This document shows, one piece after another, positions 53,140 to 63,511 of a stretch of DNA of 64,000 nt (positions within the stretch are counted from its first letter, which is position 1; each line of letters starts with the position of its first letter). The notes beneath the pieces were generated by a model. It saw nothing but the letters and a program-made list of their open reading frames with translations, was not told where the DNA came from and did not search any database. Where the stretch lies: NCBI RefSeq assembly GCF_019669985.1, contig NZ_AP019782.1, positions 426,501 through 490,500 on the forward strand, given 5' to 3'. A program made the position numbers and the translations under genes. The DNA is from Methylogaea oryzae (GTDB lineage: Bacteria > Pseudomonadota > Gammaproteobacteria > Methylococcales > Methylococcaceae).

Positions 53140-54600
53140 TTACGGCGGCAGCACCAGGGAATAAACGATGCGCCCATCGGCGCGATGAAGGTTGGCGGTC
53201 AGCCGGCCCCGCTCGTCCACCGCGACGCTGCCGTAATTCAGCCACAGCTTGGCTTCATCCCAGGTTTTCACCGCGCCGCTGTCCTTGGGGCCATAAAAAA
53301 ACAGCCGTTCCGCGCCGAATGCCGGGTCGAATTTGTCGTTGGGGAAAAGTCCGGCATTCAGCGGGCCGCTGACAATTTCGTGGATTTTGAAATCCGGATC
53401 GTCCGCATAAGGCGTGTAGCGAAACGCCGCGGCAAAATGCACGTCCGTGGTGAGCCAAAGGGAGTTGCCGATGGCGTTTTGATGCATGAAGCCGATGATG
53501 TCCGACAGCTCGTTGGAGAAGCCGGTGCTCTGATCGTAATGGGCCCAGCCGTCGCGGCCGTTGCCCTCCGGAAAGCCGGTCGGAATCGACAAAGGCACGC
53601 TGGTGACGATGATTTTCCAGACGGCATCGGAGGCTTTCAAAGAGGCCTTCAGCCAGGCCAATTGCTCGCGCCCCAGCAGCGATTTGGGCTGTTGCGGCGA
53701 ATCCTGGGCCGCATTGGCGTCGCGGTATTGCCGGGTATCCAAGAAGAACAGCTCAACCTGTTTGCCCCAGCGGATATTGCGGTATAAGCGTTGCGGCGTA
53801 TGGGGCAGCTCCGCGATGGGGTTGTAGTCCAAAAACGCCTTCAGCCCCAGCGGCATCAAATGCTTTCCGGGCGTATACGGTTCCTGCTGGCGGGTGTCTT
53901 GCAACGGGCCGAAGTCGTTCACCACCTCGTGGTCGTCCCACACGGCGTAATAGGGCAGCTTGGCTTGCAAGCGCCGGTACACCGGATCCTGCCGGGCATA
54001 ACGCCAATGCGCCCAAAAATCCGCCATGTCCGCCGCCGGGCCGAAGTCGCCTTTGACCTGCGCGTTACCGAACAGCCCGACCGCTTCGCAAGTGTTGTCG
54101 GCGTAGATCATGTCGCCCAGGCCGACAAAAAAATCCAACGGCATGGCGTCGATGGCGCGCAAGGCGGGGAATCCTTCGGCTTGGTCGCGGCAAACGTTTT
54201 GTCCGGCCAAATCCCCGCCCCAAGCAAAGCGCAGGGGGCTAGGCTGCTGGGCGTCGGGAGCGGTACGGAACTCACCCTGGGAAGCCGGGCCGAAGTCGGC
54301 GGTGGCGGCGGCACGGAAGCTGACGCGGTAGTGGTACAGCCGGTTTGGCCGCAAACCGTGAAACAGCGTTTTGCCGCTGTAGTTGCTGCTTTCGTCCACC
54401 GGCACTTCGCGCCACTGCTTGCCCAATTGGAAACGCAGCGCTCCCGAACCGGCCCCGTGCGCCCATAGCACGGCACTGTCGGCAGACACGTCGCCGGCGG
54501 CGACGCCCAGGGGGATGCCGCCATCCGCTACGGCCGCGGCTCCCGCCAGCAGGGCCGGAATGCAAACGATAAACCGCCGTATGTGACTCCCTCTGGCCAT
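53140..54600 (-). CDS. PhoD-type alkaline phosphatase/phosphodiesterase
   Basis: 486 aa. Signal peptide 1-25 ending AAAVADG. An N-terminal fibronectin-like PhoD domain (about 27-115) with GVAAGDVSADSAVLWA is followed by the metallophosphatase core: WGGDLAGQNVC, FVGLGDMIYADN, VWDDHEVVNDFG, TDVHFAAAF and the tail. These blocks bind Fe/Ca in PhoD enzymes that release phosphate from phosphodiesters outside the cytoplasm. The pst operon at the left of the window would take up the product. Ca/Fe dependence is inferred from the family. Confidence 0.88.
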   Translation of the reverse strand: MARGSHIRRFIVCIPALLAGAAAVADGGIPLGVAAGDVSADSAVLWAHGAGSGALRFQLGKQWREVPVDESSNYSGKTLFHGLRPNRLYHYRVSFRAAATADFGPASQGEFRTAPDAQQPSPLRFAWGGDLAGQNVCRDQAEGFPALRAIDAMPLDFFVGLGDMIYADNTCEAVGLFGNAQVKGDFGPAADMADFWAHWRYARQDPVYRRLQAKLPYYAVWDDHEVVNDFGPLQDTRQQEPYTPGKHLMPLGLKAFLDYNPIAELPHTPQRLYRNIRWGKQVELFFLDTRQYRDANAAQDSPQQPKSLLGREQLAWLKASLKASDAVWKIIVTSVPLSIPTGFPEGNGRDGWAHYDQSTGFSNELSDIIGFMHQNAIGNSLWLTTDVHFAAAFRYTPYADDPDFKIHEIVSGPLNAGLFPNDKFDPAFGAERLFFYGPKDSGAVKTWDEAKLWLNYGSVAVDERGRLTANLHRADGRIVYSLVLPP

Positions 54601-55076
54601 GGCAAGCCGCTCCCGGATTGTTAGACGTTTAAACGAGCGCCGAGCCGGGGCGTTCGGTTGAAATGGTTGAACAGCGGATAGGGCGTAGACCCCGGCGGGG
54701 ACATCATCCGATAGTCGATGCGCGATTTCAAAAGATCGTGGCGGTCGGCCGGCCGTTAGGCCCGCTCACGCCCGGCGGTTGCGCCGACGCTGAGCTCTGT
54801 TGCTGTCGTCGCATAGAAAAGTCTTAGCCGAGCCGGCCGGGTAAGTTTGGGATGACTTTCCTGTAATCCTGGGCCTGCATACATCGAGTCGGGCCTGCGG
54901 TACTGTTCTTCGCGCGAGCTAGCTTGCGCGCCAATCGGAGATGATTCAGGGAACTGGGGTAAGGATGCCGTTCATGGGCGCTTTCCAACGAGTTTCCGGC
55001 GTGAACGATTGCACGGGATCGGATCGACAGCCGCCGACCCCGACCATGAAAAGCAGCCAACCCAAGAGAAACCGCC
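54601..55076. other. intergenic region between PhoD-type and sulfatase genes
   Basis: 476 bp between divergent genes. No supportable gene. Contains an imperfect palindrome GCGCGAGC-TA-GCTTGCGCGC near 54912-54931. No clear Pho box was identified by eye. Confidence 0.5.
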
Positions 55077-56807
55077 ATGGTAAAACGACCCAATATCCTC
55101 ATCATCATGACCGACGAAGAGCGTTTTCCGCCCGCTTACGAAACCGAAACGGAAAAAAGTTATAGGCAGCAGCACATGCCGAACCGGGCCAGGCTGTTGC
55201 AGGAAGGCGTTTCCTTCCAGCGCCACTACGCCGCTGCGACCGCTTGCGAACCCAGCCGCGCGTCCTTGTTCACCGGCCAATATCCCTCGCTGCACGGCGT
55301 GTCGCAGACCAGCGGCCTGGCCAAGAATTCCCAGGATCCGGGCCTGTTTTGGTTGCCGCCCAATACCGTGCCCACTATGGGCAACTATTTCCGCACCGGC
55401 GGCTATCGAACCCTCTACCACGGCAAATGGCACATCTCCGACCAGGACTTGACGATACCGGGCACCCATACCGCCTTGCTCAGCAATGCCGCCGACGGCA
55501 CGCCCTATCCGGACCGGGTCAGGGCTTACCAGGCCGCCAATCGCCTGGGCCAATACGGTTTCGACGGCTGGATCGGTCCCGAGCCCCACGGCGCGCTGGC
55601 CAACAATGCCGGCATCATCCGCGACCCGGGCTTCGCCCAGCAGGCGGTGGACTCGCTGCAACAGCTCAACCAACAGGCGCTGACGGGCGAGGACTTGCCG
55701 CCCTGGCTGATGGTTTGCTCCTTCGTCAATCCCCACGACATCGTTTTCTCGGGGCAGGGCTGGACGCTGCTGGGCTTGCCCAGCGTCCCCTACGGCGACT
55801 TGCCGAAGTTTCCCGCACCGCCCACCGCCGACGAAGACCTGACCTGCAAGCCGCGTTGCCAGAAAGATTACGTCATCAACTACGGCAACTTTTATTACCC
55901 GCAGCCCACGCGGGAACGCTACCGGCAGCTTTATTTCTACCTGCAAAGCGTCACGGACGCGCTGATAGGCCAGGTGGTCGACACCTTGGACAGCTGCCCG
56001 GCGCTGAGCCAAAACACCGTCGTCATTTTCACATCGGACCATGGCGATGCTTTGGGCTCGCACGGCGGCATGCACCAGAAGTGGTACAACGTGTACGAAG
56101 AGACCATCCACGTGCCTCTCGTCATTCGCCAACCGGGCAAGGCGGGCAAGGTCGTCGATACGCCGACCAGCCATGTGGATTTGCTGCCCACGGTGCTGGA
56201 ACTCGCCGGCATCGACGCGGAAGCGGCGCGCCAGGCGCTTGCGCGGGACTACACCGAAGCGCGGACCCTGGTGGGAGAAAGCCTGGTGCCGCTGCTGGAC
56301 AACCAACCGGAGCCTGCGCGCAGCATTTACTTCATGACCGACGACGAAGTGGACCAGGGCTTGAACGAAGTCAGCGTCAACAAAGTGGTGCAGACGCTGG
56401 CCTCGCGCCAGATGATGCAGTCCGGCGACGATCTGGTGAGCACGCTGGGCAAGGCGTGGAACCAAACCGTGGTGCAGCAGGCGTACACGCCCACCATCGA
56501 GCCCCATCACATCGAAACCGTCGTCACCCGCATCGACGGCGTGCTGTACAAATACAGCCGCTACTTCGAAAACCCGCGATTCGTCGGCACCGCCCCTGGC
56601 AATCCCGACGGTACGGTTTCCGAGTACCGCGTGCCCGACGAGTGGGAACTGTACGACCTGGACGCCGACCCCTACGAGGCGAACAACCTGCTCGCGCCGT
56701 GCTGCGCCAATCCACCTTCCCAGCAGCTCGTCCATACCCTCCGGGCGACGCTGATATCCGAGCGGGAAACTAAGCGCCTGCTGCCGCAAACGCTGAACCA
56801 GCAATAA
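55077..56807 (+). CDS. arylsulfatase-family hydrolase (Cys-type)
   Basis: 576 aa without a signal peptide, so cytoplasmic as read. Start of the alkaline-phosphatase fold: RPNILIIMTDEERFPP, with metal-ligand DE in place of the usual DD. The sulfatase signature C-x-P-S-R-A-S-L-F-T-G is at Cys57, which must be oxidised to formylglycine for activity. HGKWH and the metal-binding FTSDHGDALGSHGG follow, then HVPLVIR. Many choline- and phosphonate-type relatives share this layout, so the substrate is open. A SUMF1-domain gene lies 2 kb away but lacks the maturase cysteines. Confidence 0.87.
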   Translation: MVKRPNILIIMTDEERFPPAYETETEKSYRQQHMPNRARLLQEGVSFQRHYAAATACEPSRASLFTGQYPSLHGVSQTSGLAKNSQDPGLFWLPPNTVPTMGNYFRTGGYRTLYHGKWHISDQDLTIPGTHTALLSNAADGTPYPDRVRAYQAANRLGQYGFDGWIGPEPHGALANNAGIIRDPGFAQQAVDSLQQLNQQALTGEDLPPWLMVCSFVNPHDIVFSGQGWTLLGLPSVPYGDLPKFPAPPTADEDLTCKPRCQKDYVINYGNFYYPQPTRERYRQLYFYLQSVTDALIGQVVDTLDSCPALSQNTVVIFTSDHGDALGSHGGMHQKWYNVYEETIHVPLVIRQPGKAGKVVDTPTSHVDLLPTVLELAGIDAEAARQALARDYTEARTLVGESLVPLLDNQPEPARSIYFMTDDEVDQGLNEVSVNKVVQTLASRQMMQSGDDLVSTLGKAWNQTVVQQAYTPTIEPHHIETVVTRIDGVLYKYSRYFENPRFVGTAPGNPDGTVSEYRVPDEWELYDLDADPYEANNLLAPCCANPPSQQLVHTLRATLISERETKRLLPQTLNQQ

Positions 56808-56817
56808 GGGAAATCAC

Positions 56818-56917
56818 GGTGGCGGGTGCGATTGCCGGCCTGCGGCCGCACCCCGGCGCCAAGCGATGCGGCATGACCGGCGCGTGGCAAGGGCGCGGGG
56901 GCTCCCTTGCCGCCACC
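56818..56917. repeat. nested palindromic intergenic element
   Basis: Outer arms GGTGGCGG (56818-56825) and CCGCCACC (56910-56917) enclose two further hairpins: GGGTGCG/CGCACCC (56824-56853) and GGCAAGGG/CCCTTGCC (56886-56911). The interval 56808-57119 between sulfatase and the next gene holds no gene. The element resembles a small non-autonomous repeat or an mRNA-end structure. Confidence 0.5.
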
Positions 56918-57119
56918 CAGCCTATCGGCTGAGGCATCCCCTGCCTCTGTGGACGAAGCCGCGCTTGCCTCGCCGGCGACGTGGTATTGGCGGCGCGGTT
57001 GGGGGCTTTGGAATAGCGCGGATTATATTGCTTTGTGAGTGCTGGCCCAGCGCTACAATTTTCCTGTCCTGATCCAAATATCGCTTATTCCATCACCCGT
57101 AACGACAAGGGGCATCGCC

Positions 57120-57980
57120 ATGGCAAACGCAACACTACCGCCGCAAAAACAACTGACTTGCATGCTCGGCCATCCGGTTGCGGAGAACCCTATTGATCGG
57201 ATGTTCGATGCGGTTTTCGCCCGCTATGGCCTGCATTGGCAGTTCTGGAAATGCGACGTCGACTCGGCAGACAAAATCGCCGCCGCGATAGCCGGCGTCC
57301 GGGCATTGGGCTTTTCCGGCGCCTGCATCACCGTACCGTATAAGGTGGTGTCTATCCCGCACCTTGACGAGGTGGACGACGACGTTCGGGCCATCGGTGC
57401 GGCCAACTATATGACCGTCGAGGACGGCCGTCTGGTCGGGCACAACAACGACGGCAAGGGCGTGGTCAAAGCCATCAAGAAGGTAACGCCGATCCAAGGC
57501 AAGCGGGTGGTTATGCTCGGTGCCGGCGGTGCCGGCCGGGCGATGGCGGTGGAACTGGCTTGGGCCGGCGCGTCGCAGCTGACCCTCGTCACCCGGCGCG
57601 AGGAGCAAGGCGTCGAAGTGGCGCAAACGGTGACCAAGGCATCGGGCGTTCCCGCCGAATGGCTGCCATGGCGCGGCGAAGTCGTCGTCCCGCCGGGCAC
57701 CGACATCCTGATGAACGCCACCCACCTGGGCTGTGCGCCGGCGCTGGAGCCGGTGCCGGTCGCCTGGGACAGCGTCCCGGCGGCCACTACCGTCGTCGAT
57801 GTTATTACCAACCCGCGCATCACGCCGTTTTTACAGGCGGCGCGTTCCAAAGGCTGCCCGATTGTCGACGGGGTCGAAATGTTGGTTCAGCTGGCTATGC
57901 AGATTTTCCAAGCGTGGACCGGCATCGAACCCGATGAAACCGTCTTCCAGCGGGCCGTTGCCCAGGCGCTGGGAGAATAG
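57120..57980 (+). CDS. shikimate dehydrogenase-like protein (atypical AroE paralogue)
   Basis: 286 aa from ATG 57120 (AAGGGG upstream). Shikimate/quinate dehydrogenase fold: VPYK with the catalytic Lys, GHNNDGKG with the catalytic Asp, and NAD(P)-binding VVMLGAGGAGRAMAVEL. The shikimate-carboxylate motif S-x-S of AroE is replaced by GHPVAENPIDRMF, so the substrate is probably not shikimate, or binding differs. GVEMLVQLAMQIFQAWTG near the C-terminus is conserved. It stands apart from other aromatic genes, between a sulfatase and a HAD hydrolase. Confidence 0.8.
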   Translation: MANATLPPQKQLTCMLGHPVAENPIDRMFDAVFARYGLHWQFWKCDVDSADKIAAAIAGVRALGFSGACITVPYKVVSIPHLDEVDDDVRAIGAANYMTVEDGRLVGHNNDGKGVVKAIKKVTPIQGKRVVMLGAGGAGRAMAVELAWAGASQLTLVTRREEQGVEVAQTVTKASGVPAEWLPWRGEVVVPPGTDILMNATHLGCAPALEPVPVAWDSVPAATTVVDVITNPRITPFLQAARSKGCPIVDGVEMLVQLAMQIFQAWTGIEPDETVFQRAVAQALGE

Positions 57981-58014
57981 ACCGGCGCTTCGGGACTCAC
58001 TGAGCGGGAAGCTC

Positions 58015-58069
58015 GTGGGCTGGGTGGGGCCGCAAGCCGCCGGGGGTTCGTCGTTTCTACCCAGCCCAC
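58015..58069. repeat. palindromic intergenic element
   Basis: Perfect 11-bp arms GTGGGCTGGGT (58015-58025) and ACCCAGCCCAC (58059-58069) around a GC-rich loop, between two same-strand genes. Similar in plan to 62954-63023. Confidence 0.6.
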
Positions 58070-58148
58070 CCGCTTTTGCCGAAGCCGAATCTCTCTTATC
58101 CTGGCGCCCCTCGCGCACATTCCATAAACCAACGTAGATTTTGACTCG

Positions 58149-58907
58149 ATGAACCATTCGATTGTTTACGCCCTCGACTTCGACGGCGTCATTTGCGACA
58201 GCGCCCTGGAAACCGGAATCTCCGGCTGGAAAGCCGCCTGCCGTTTGTGGGGCGACATGCCCAGGGACGCTCCGGCGGATAAGGTCGAGGCTTTCCGCCA
58301 AGTCAGGCCGGTCATCGAGACGGGCTACGAAGCGATCCTCGCCATGCGCATGCTGCACCTGGGCGCTTCCGTGGAAACCCTGTTTGGCAGCTACGCGACC
58401 GAATTCCAGCGGCTGATGCGGGAGGCGGGGGTGGACAGCGGCGAGTTGAAGGCCTTGTTCGGCGCTACCCGCGACGAATGGATCGCCGCGAACCCGGCCG
58501 AGTGGATACGGGAAAATTCGCTCTATCCGGGCATGGCGGAAAAGTTGGCCAAGCTCGGCCAGACCAACACCTGGTACGTCGTCACCACCAAGCAGGAACG
58601 CTTTGTGAAGATGATCCTGTCCGGCAATCGGGTCGAGTTGCCGGACGAGCGGATCTTCGGCCTGGACCGCAACATGAGCAAGGCGGAGGTGCTGAAGCTG
58701 TTGCTGGAGCGCCACCCCGGACAGCCGATCCGTTTTGTCGAGGATCGGCTGCTGACCCTTGTCAAAGTCAGCCAGGAACCGGCGCTTGCCGCCGTGGAGC
58801 TGTTGTTCGGCATGTGGGGCTATAACACGGAGGAAGACCAGCGCCTGGCGCAAACCCATGAATTCAAACGGCTGCAGCTCGACGAGTTCTTGTCTGATCT
58901 TTCCTAG
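58149..58907 (+). CDS. HAD-family hydrolase
   Basis: 252 aa. Motif I ALDFDGVICDS (nucleophile Asp and acid/base Asp), motif II Thr in YVVTTKQERF, motif III Lys around NMSKAEVL, and motif IV RFVEDRLLTL. The helical cap (about 20-120) is of the phosphoglycolate-phosphatase type. Substrate unknown. No signal peptide. Probably in its own transcript after the AroE-like gene. Confidence 0.83.
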   Translation: MNHSIVYALDFDGVICDSALETGISGWKAACRLWGDMPRDAPADKVEAFRQVRPVIETGYEAILAMRMLHLGASVETLFGSYATEFQRLMREAGVDSGELKALFGATRDEWIAANPAEWIRENSLYPGMAEKLAKLGQTNTWYVVTTKQERFVKMILSGNRVELPDERIFGLDRNMSKAEVLKLLLERHPGQPIRFVEDRLLTLVKVSQEPALAAVELLFGMWGYNTEEDQRLAQTHEFKRLQLDEFLSDLS

Positions 58908-59013
58908 CTCCGTGGGGCTGTCGGGTGCGGTGAGCCCGCGAAACCGGTCGTTCGCGCTCGATGCGGTTCGCTGCCGCTCACCACATAACTACACGGACTA
59001 AGACTTGAAATAA

Positions 59014-59919
59014 TTAGTCATGGGCCAGCCGGAAGCCGATGCCGTTGTCCCGCGTCTCGGGGTCCTCCCTGCCGCGTAGCGCCGCTCGCACCAGATCCGG
59101 CTCGTTGCCCCAGGAGCCGCCGCGGTACACCCGGTAGCCCGCTTGACCGCCGCAGGTGGTTTCCGTGCCGTCGTAGCGTGCCGTGTAGGCCGAGCAGGTC
59201 CATTCCCACACGTTGCCGAGCATGTCGTACAGGCCGAAGGCATTGGGGCGGTAGCTGCCGACGGCGGCGGTGTGGATGTAGCCGTCGTCGCAGTGGAACG
59301 GGTCGTCCACGTGCCAGTCGGTCTGCCGCTCGGTGCTGTGGTCCGCCACGTTGGCATAGCGGCACGCCCGGCTTTCGCTGTTGCCCCAATAGCGGGCGCC
59401 GGCGGTGCCGGCCTTGGCGGCGTATTCCCATTCCGCTTCGGTCGGTAGGCGGTAATGCCGGCCGGTCTTGCCGTTCAGCCAGCGGATATAGGCATTGGCG
59501 TCTTCCCAGCTGACGCACACCGCCGGATGGTTGCCGCTCTGGGGCAGAGCCGGGTTTTGCCAGTCGCGGCCGGCGCGTTCCTCCACCGTGGCGGGCGAGC
59601 CTTCGTAGGTCCAGCAGGAGGAGCCGGCTCGATAGCCGCTGTCGGCCACGAATGCCGCGAATTCGGCCACGGTCACCTCAAAGCGGCCCAGGTAGAAAGC
59701 CTGGAGTTGCACCGTGTGCAGCGGCCGTTCGTCGTCGGCGCTGTCGGCTTCGTCGCTGGCGGCGCCCATCTGAAAACTGCCGGCGGGGAGGCGCACCATT
59801 TCCGGCGGCCTCGGCCGCTTGGCGCCGCTCTTGGCCGGCGCTTCGTCGCCCGAACAGCCCGCCAGCGCAAGCGATGCCAGCAACATCAGCGACCAGCGGG
59901 TTCTATGGTTCAGGGGCAC
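59014..59919 (-). CDS. SUMF1/FGE-fold lipoprotein lacking the catalytic cysteines
   Basis: 301 aa from GTG 59919 (AGGA 8 nt upstream). Lipoprotein signal with lipobox ALAGC (Cys about 21), then a SUMF1-type domain: PAGSFQMGAASDEADSADDE, YLGRFEVTVAEF, VCVSWEDANAYIRWLNG, YRLPTEAEWEYAA, LGNVWEWTCSAY and VYRGGSWGN. True formylglycine-generating enzymes have two Cys shortly after RGGSF; here the segment GGSWGNEPDLVRAALRGR has none, so it is unlikely to mature the nearby sulfatase. Ten bp after the secreted-protein gene. Confidence 0.87.
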   Translation of the reverse strand: MPLNHRTRWSLMLLASLALAGCSGDEAPAKSGAKRPRPPEMVRLPAGSFQMGAASDEADSADDERPLHTVQLQAFYLGRFEVTVAEFAAFVADSGYRAGSSCWTYEGSPATVEERAGRDWQNPALPQSGNHPAVCVSWEDANAYIRWLNGKTGRHYRLPTEAEWEYAAKAGTAGARYWGNSESRACRYANVADHSTERQTDWHVDDPFHCDDGYIHTAAVGSYRPNAFGLYDMLGNVWEWTCSAYTARYDGTETTCGGQAGYRVYRGGSWGNEPDLVRAALRGREDPETRDNGIGFRLAHD

Positions 59920-59929
59920 GGGCAATGTC

Positions 59930-60520
59930 CTAAGGTCGGCGCTTGGTCTTCTTCGCCTTGGCAAGGCAGCCGGCGACCGTCGCCTGTATTCGCTGCGAGG
60001 CGGCGGTGTGGAAGGGGAAGGCCGCTTCGATTTTGCGCAGGCGATCGGCGTAGCCTTGCTGGACCCAGCTCAGGGTCGATTCGCCCTGGGCCATGGCGGC
60101 GGCCACATCGGCCAAGTCCCGGCGGATGGCGGAGTACTGGTTGGTGGAGAAGACGAAGGCGCCCTGGACTTCGGCGCTGTACCAGCCGCCGATGTCGGTG
60201 CGCAGCTCGTGCTTGCCTTGCGCGCCCGTGACGCTCAGCACGGTGAGCTTGGTTTTGCCGGCCGTGGGGGCGGGGCCTTCGAACGCGTCGTAATCGAATT
60301 GCTGCGGCTCGGGATAGGCTCCCGACACGACCAATTGCAGGTTCAGGTTGTTGTGCTCGGGTTGGCAAGTGAGCAGCAACTGGGCTTGCCTTTCCCCGTC
60401 CGGCGTTTTGGCGCGACCGTCGAAGGCCAAGGTGTCCGCCGTGCCCGCATGAATCTGCCCGGCGCAGAACAGGGCAAGTCCGGCGATCAGGCAGGCGAGA
60501 GGAGGATGTCTTTGGGGCAT
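59930..60520 (-). CDS. secreted protein of unknown function
   Basis: 196 aa. Signal peptide about 1-25 (CLIAGLALFCAGQIHA). The mature part is probably a beta-rich globular domain with two Cys (LLTCQPEHNN and VAGCLAKAKK) and ends in a Lys/Arg-rich tail. It precedes the SUMF1-domain lipoprotein gene by 10 bp, so both are probably co-transcribed and act in the periplasm. No family recognised. Confidence 0.72.
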   Translation of the reverse strand: MPQRHPPLACLIAGLALFCAGQIHAGTADTLAFDGRAKTPDGERQAQLLLTCQPEHNNLNLQLVVSGAYPEPQQFDYDAFEGPAPTAGKTKLTVLSVTGAQGKHELRTDIGGWYSAEVQGAFVFSTNQYSAIRRDLADVAAAMAQGESTLSWVQQGYADRLRKIEAAFPFHTAASQRIQATVAGCLAKAKKTKRRP

Positions 60521-60626
60521 GGGGCTGTCCTTGGTCCTATGAAAGGGCGCGAGCGGGTCGGCGTGGTCCCTGGTGAAGCGGGGCGGACATTGCCGCCTCG
60601 CTTCGCTTTCCCCAGCAATGAGGCAG

Positions 60627-62912
<2,286 letters not shown>

Positions 62913-62953
62913 GGGGTTGGGATTCCGTTATTGTGGGGTTGTATCGGGACAGC

Positions 62954-63023
62954 GGTGGGTGACGGCGCGCGGCGAAGCCGTTGCGGCTTTCGCTCGATGA
63001 GCGCGGTGCGCGCCTAACCCACC
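62954..63023. repeat. palindromic element between tex and bcp
   Basis: GGTGGGTGACGGCGCGC (62954-62970) pairs imperfectly with GCGCGCCTAACCCACC (63008-63023). The GGTGGGTTAGGCGCGC-type end is a common form of dispersed palindromic repeats in proteobacterial chromosomes. Confidence 0.55.
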
Positions 63024-63030
63024 CTACGAA

Positions 63031-63504
63031 TTAAGGGGCGAGATTCTTGATGGCTTCCAGCACTTCGGCCCAGTGGCCGGCCACTTTCACCTTGCGCCAT
63101 TGGTTGGCAAGTTTGCCGTCGCGGCCGATGAGGAAGGTGCTGCGTTCGATGCCCATGACCTGTTTGCCGTACATGTTCTTCAGCTTGATGACGTCGAACA
63201 GCCGGCACAGGGTTTCGTCCGGGTCGGACAGCAGGTCGAAGGGGAATTCCTGCTTGCACTTGAAATTTTCGTGGGACTTGAGGCTGTCCCGCGATACGCC
63301 CAGGATCACTGCGTCGTGGGCCTGGAACTGGGCGAAGTTGTCGCGGAAGGCTTGGCCTTCCTGGGTGCAGCCGGGGGTGCTGTCCTTGGGGTAGAAGTAC
63401 AGCACCACGGGCTTGCCGCGCAACTCGGCCAGCGCGATGGTTTTGCCGCCGGTGGCGGGGGAGGTGAAGTCGGGTACCGCTTGTCCTATGGTGATTTCGC
63501 TCAT
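63031..63504 (-). CDS. bcp: thiol peroxidase Bcp (peroxiredoxin Q)
   Basis: Reduces hydroperoxides using thioredoxin. 157 aa with the peroxidatic Cys in YFYPKDSTPGCTQEGQ (about Cys46). The resolving Cys five residues later, present in many Bcp proteins, is absent (Glu-Gly-Gln there); other Cys occur in FKCKQEF and LCRLFD. It starts 7 bp after gcvR, as in E. coli gcvR-bcp. Confidence 0.94.
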   Translation of the reverse strand: MSEITIGQAVPDFTSPATGGKTIALAELRGKPVVLYFYPKDSTPGCTQEGQAFRDNFAQFQAHDAVILGVSRDSLKSHENFKCKQEFPFDLLSDPDETLCRLFDVIKLKNMYGKQVMGIERSTFLIGRDGKLANQWRKVKVAGHWAEVLEAIKNLAP

Positions 63505-63511
63505 ATGTCGT

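Noticed and set aside
59014-59919. Formylglycine-generating enzyme for the nearby sulfatase
   Set aside because: The two catalytic cysteines after RGGSF are missing and the protein is exported, whereas the sulfatase appears cytosolic.
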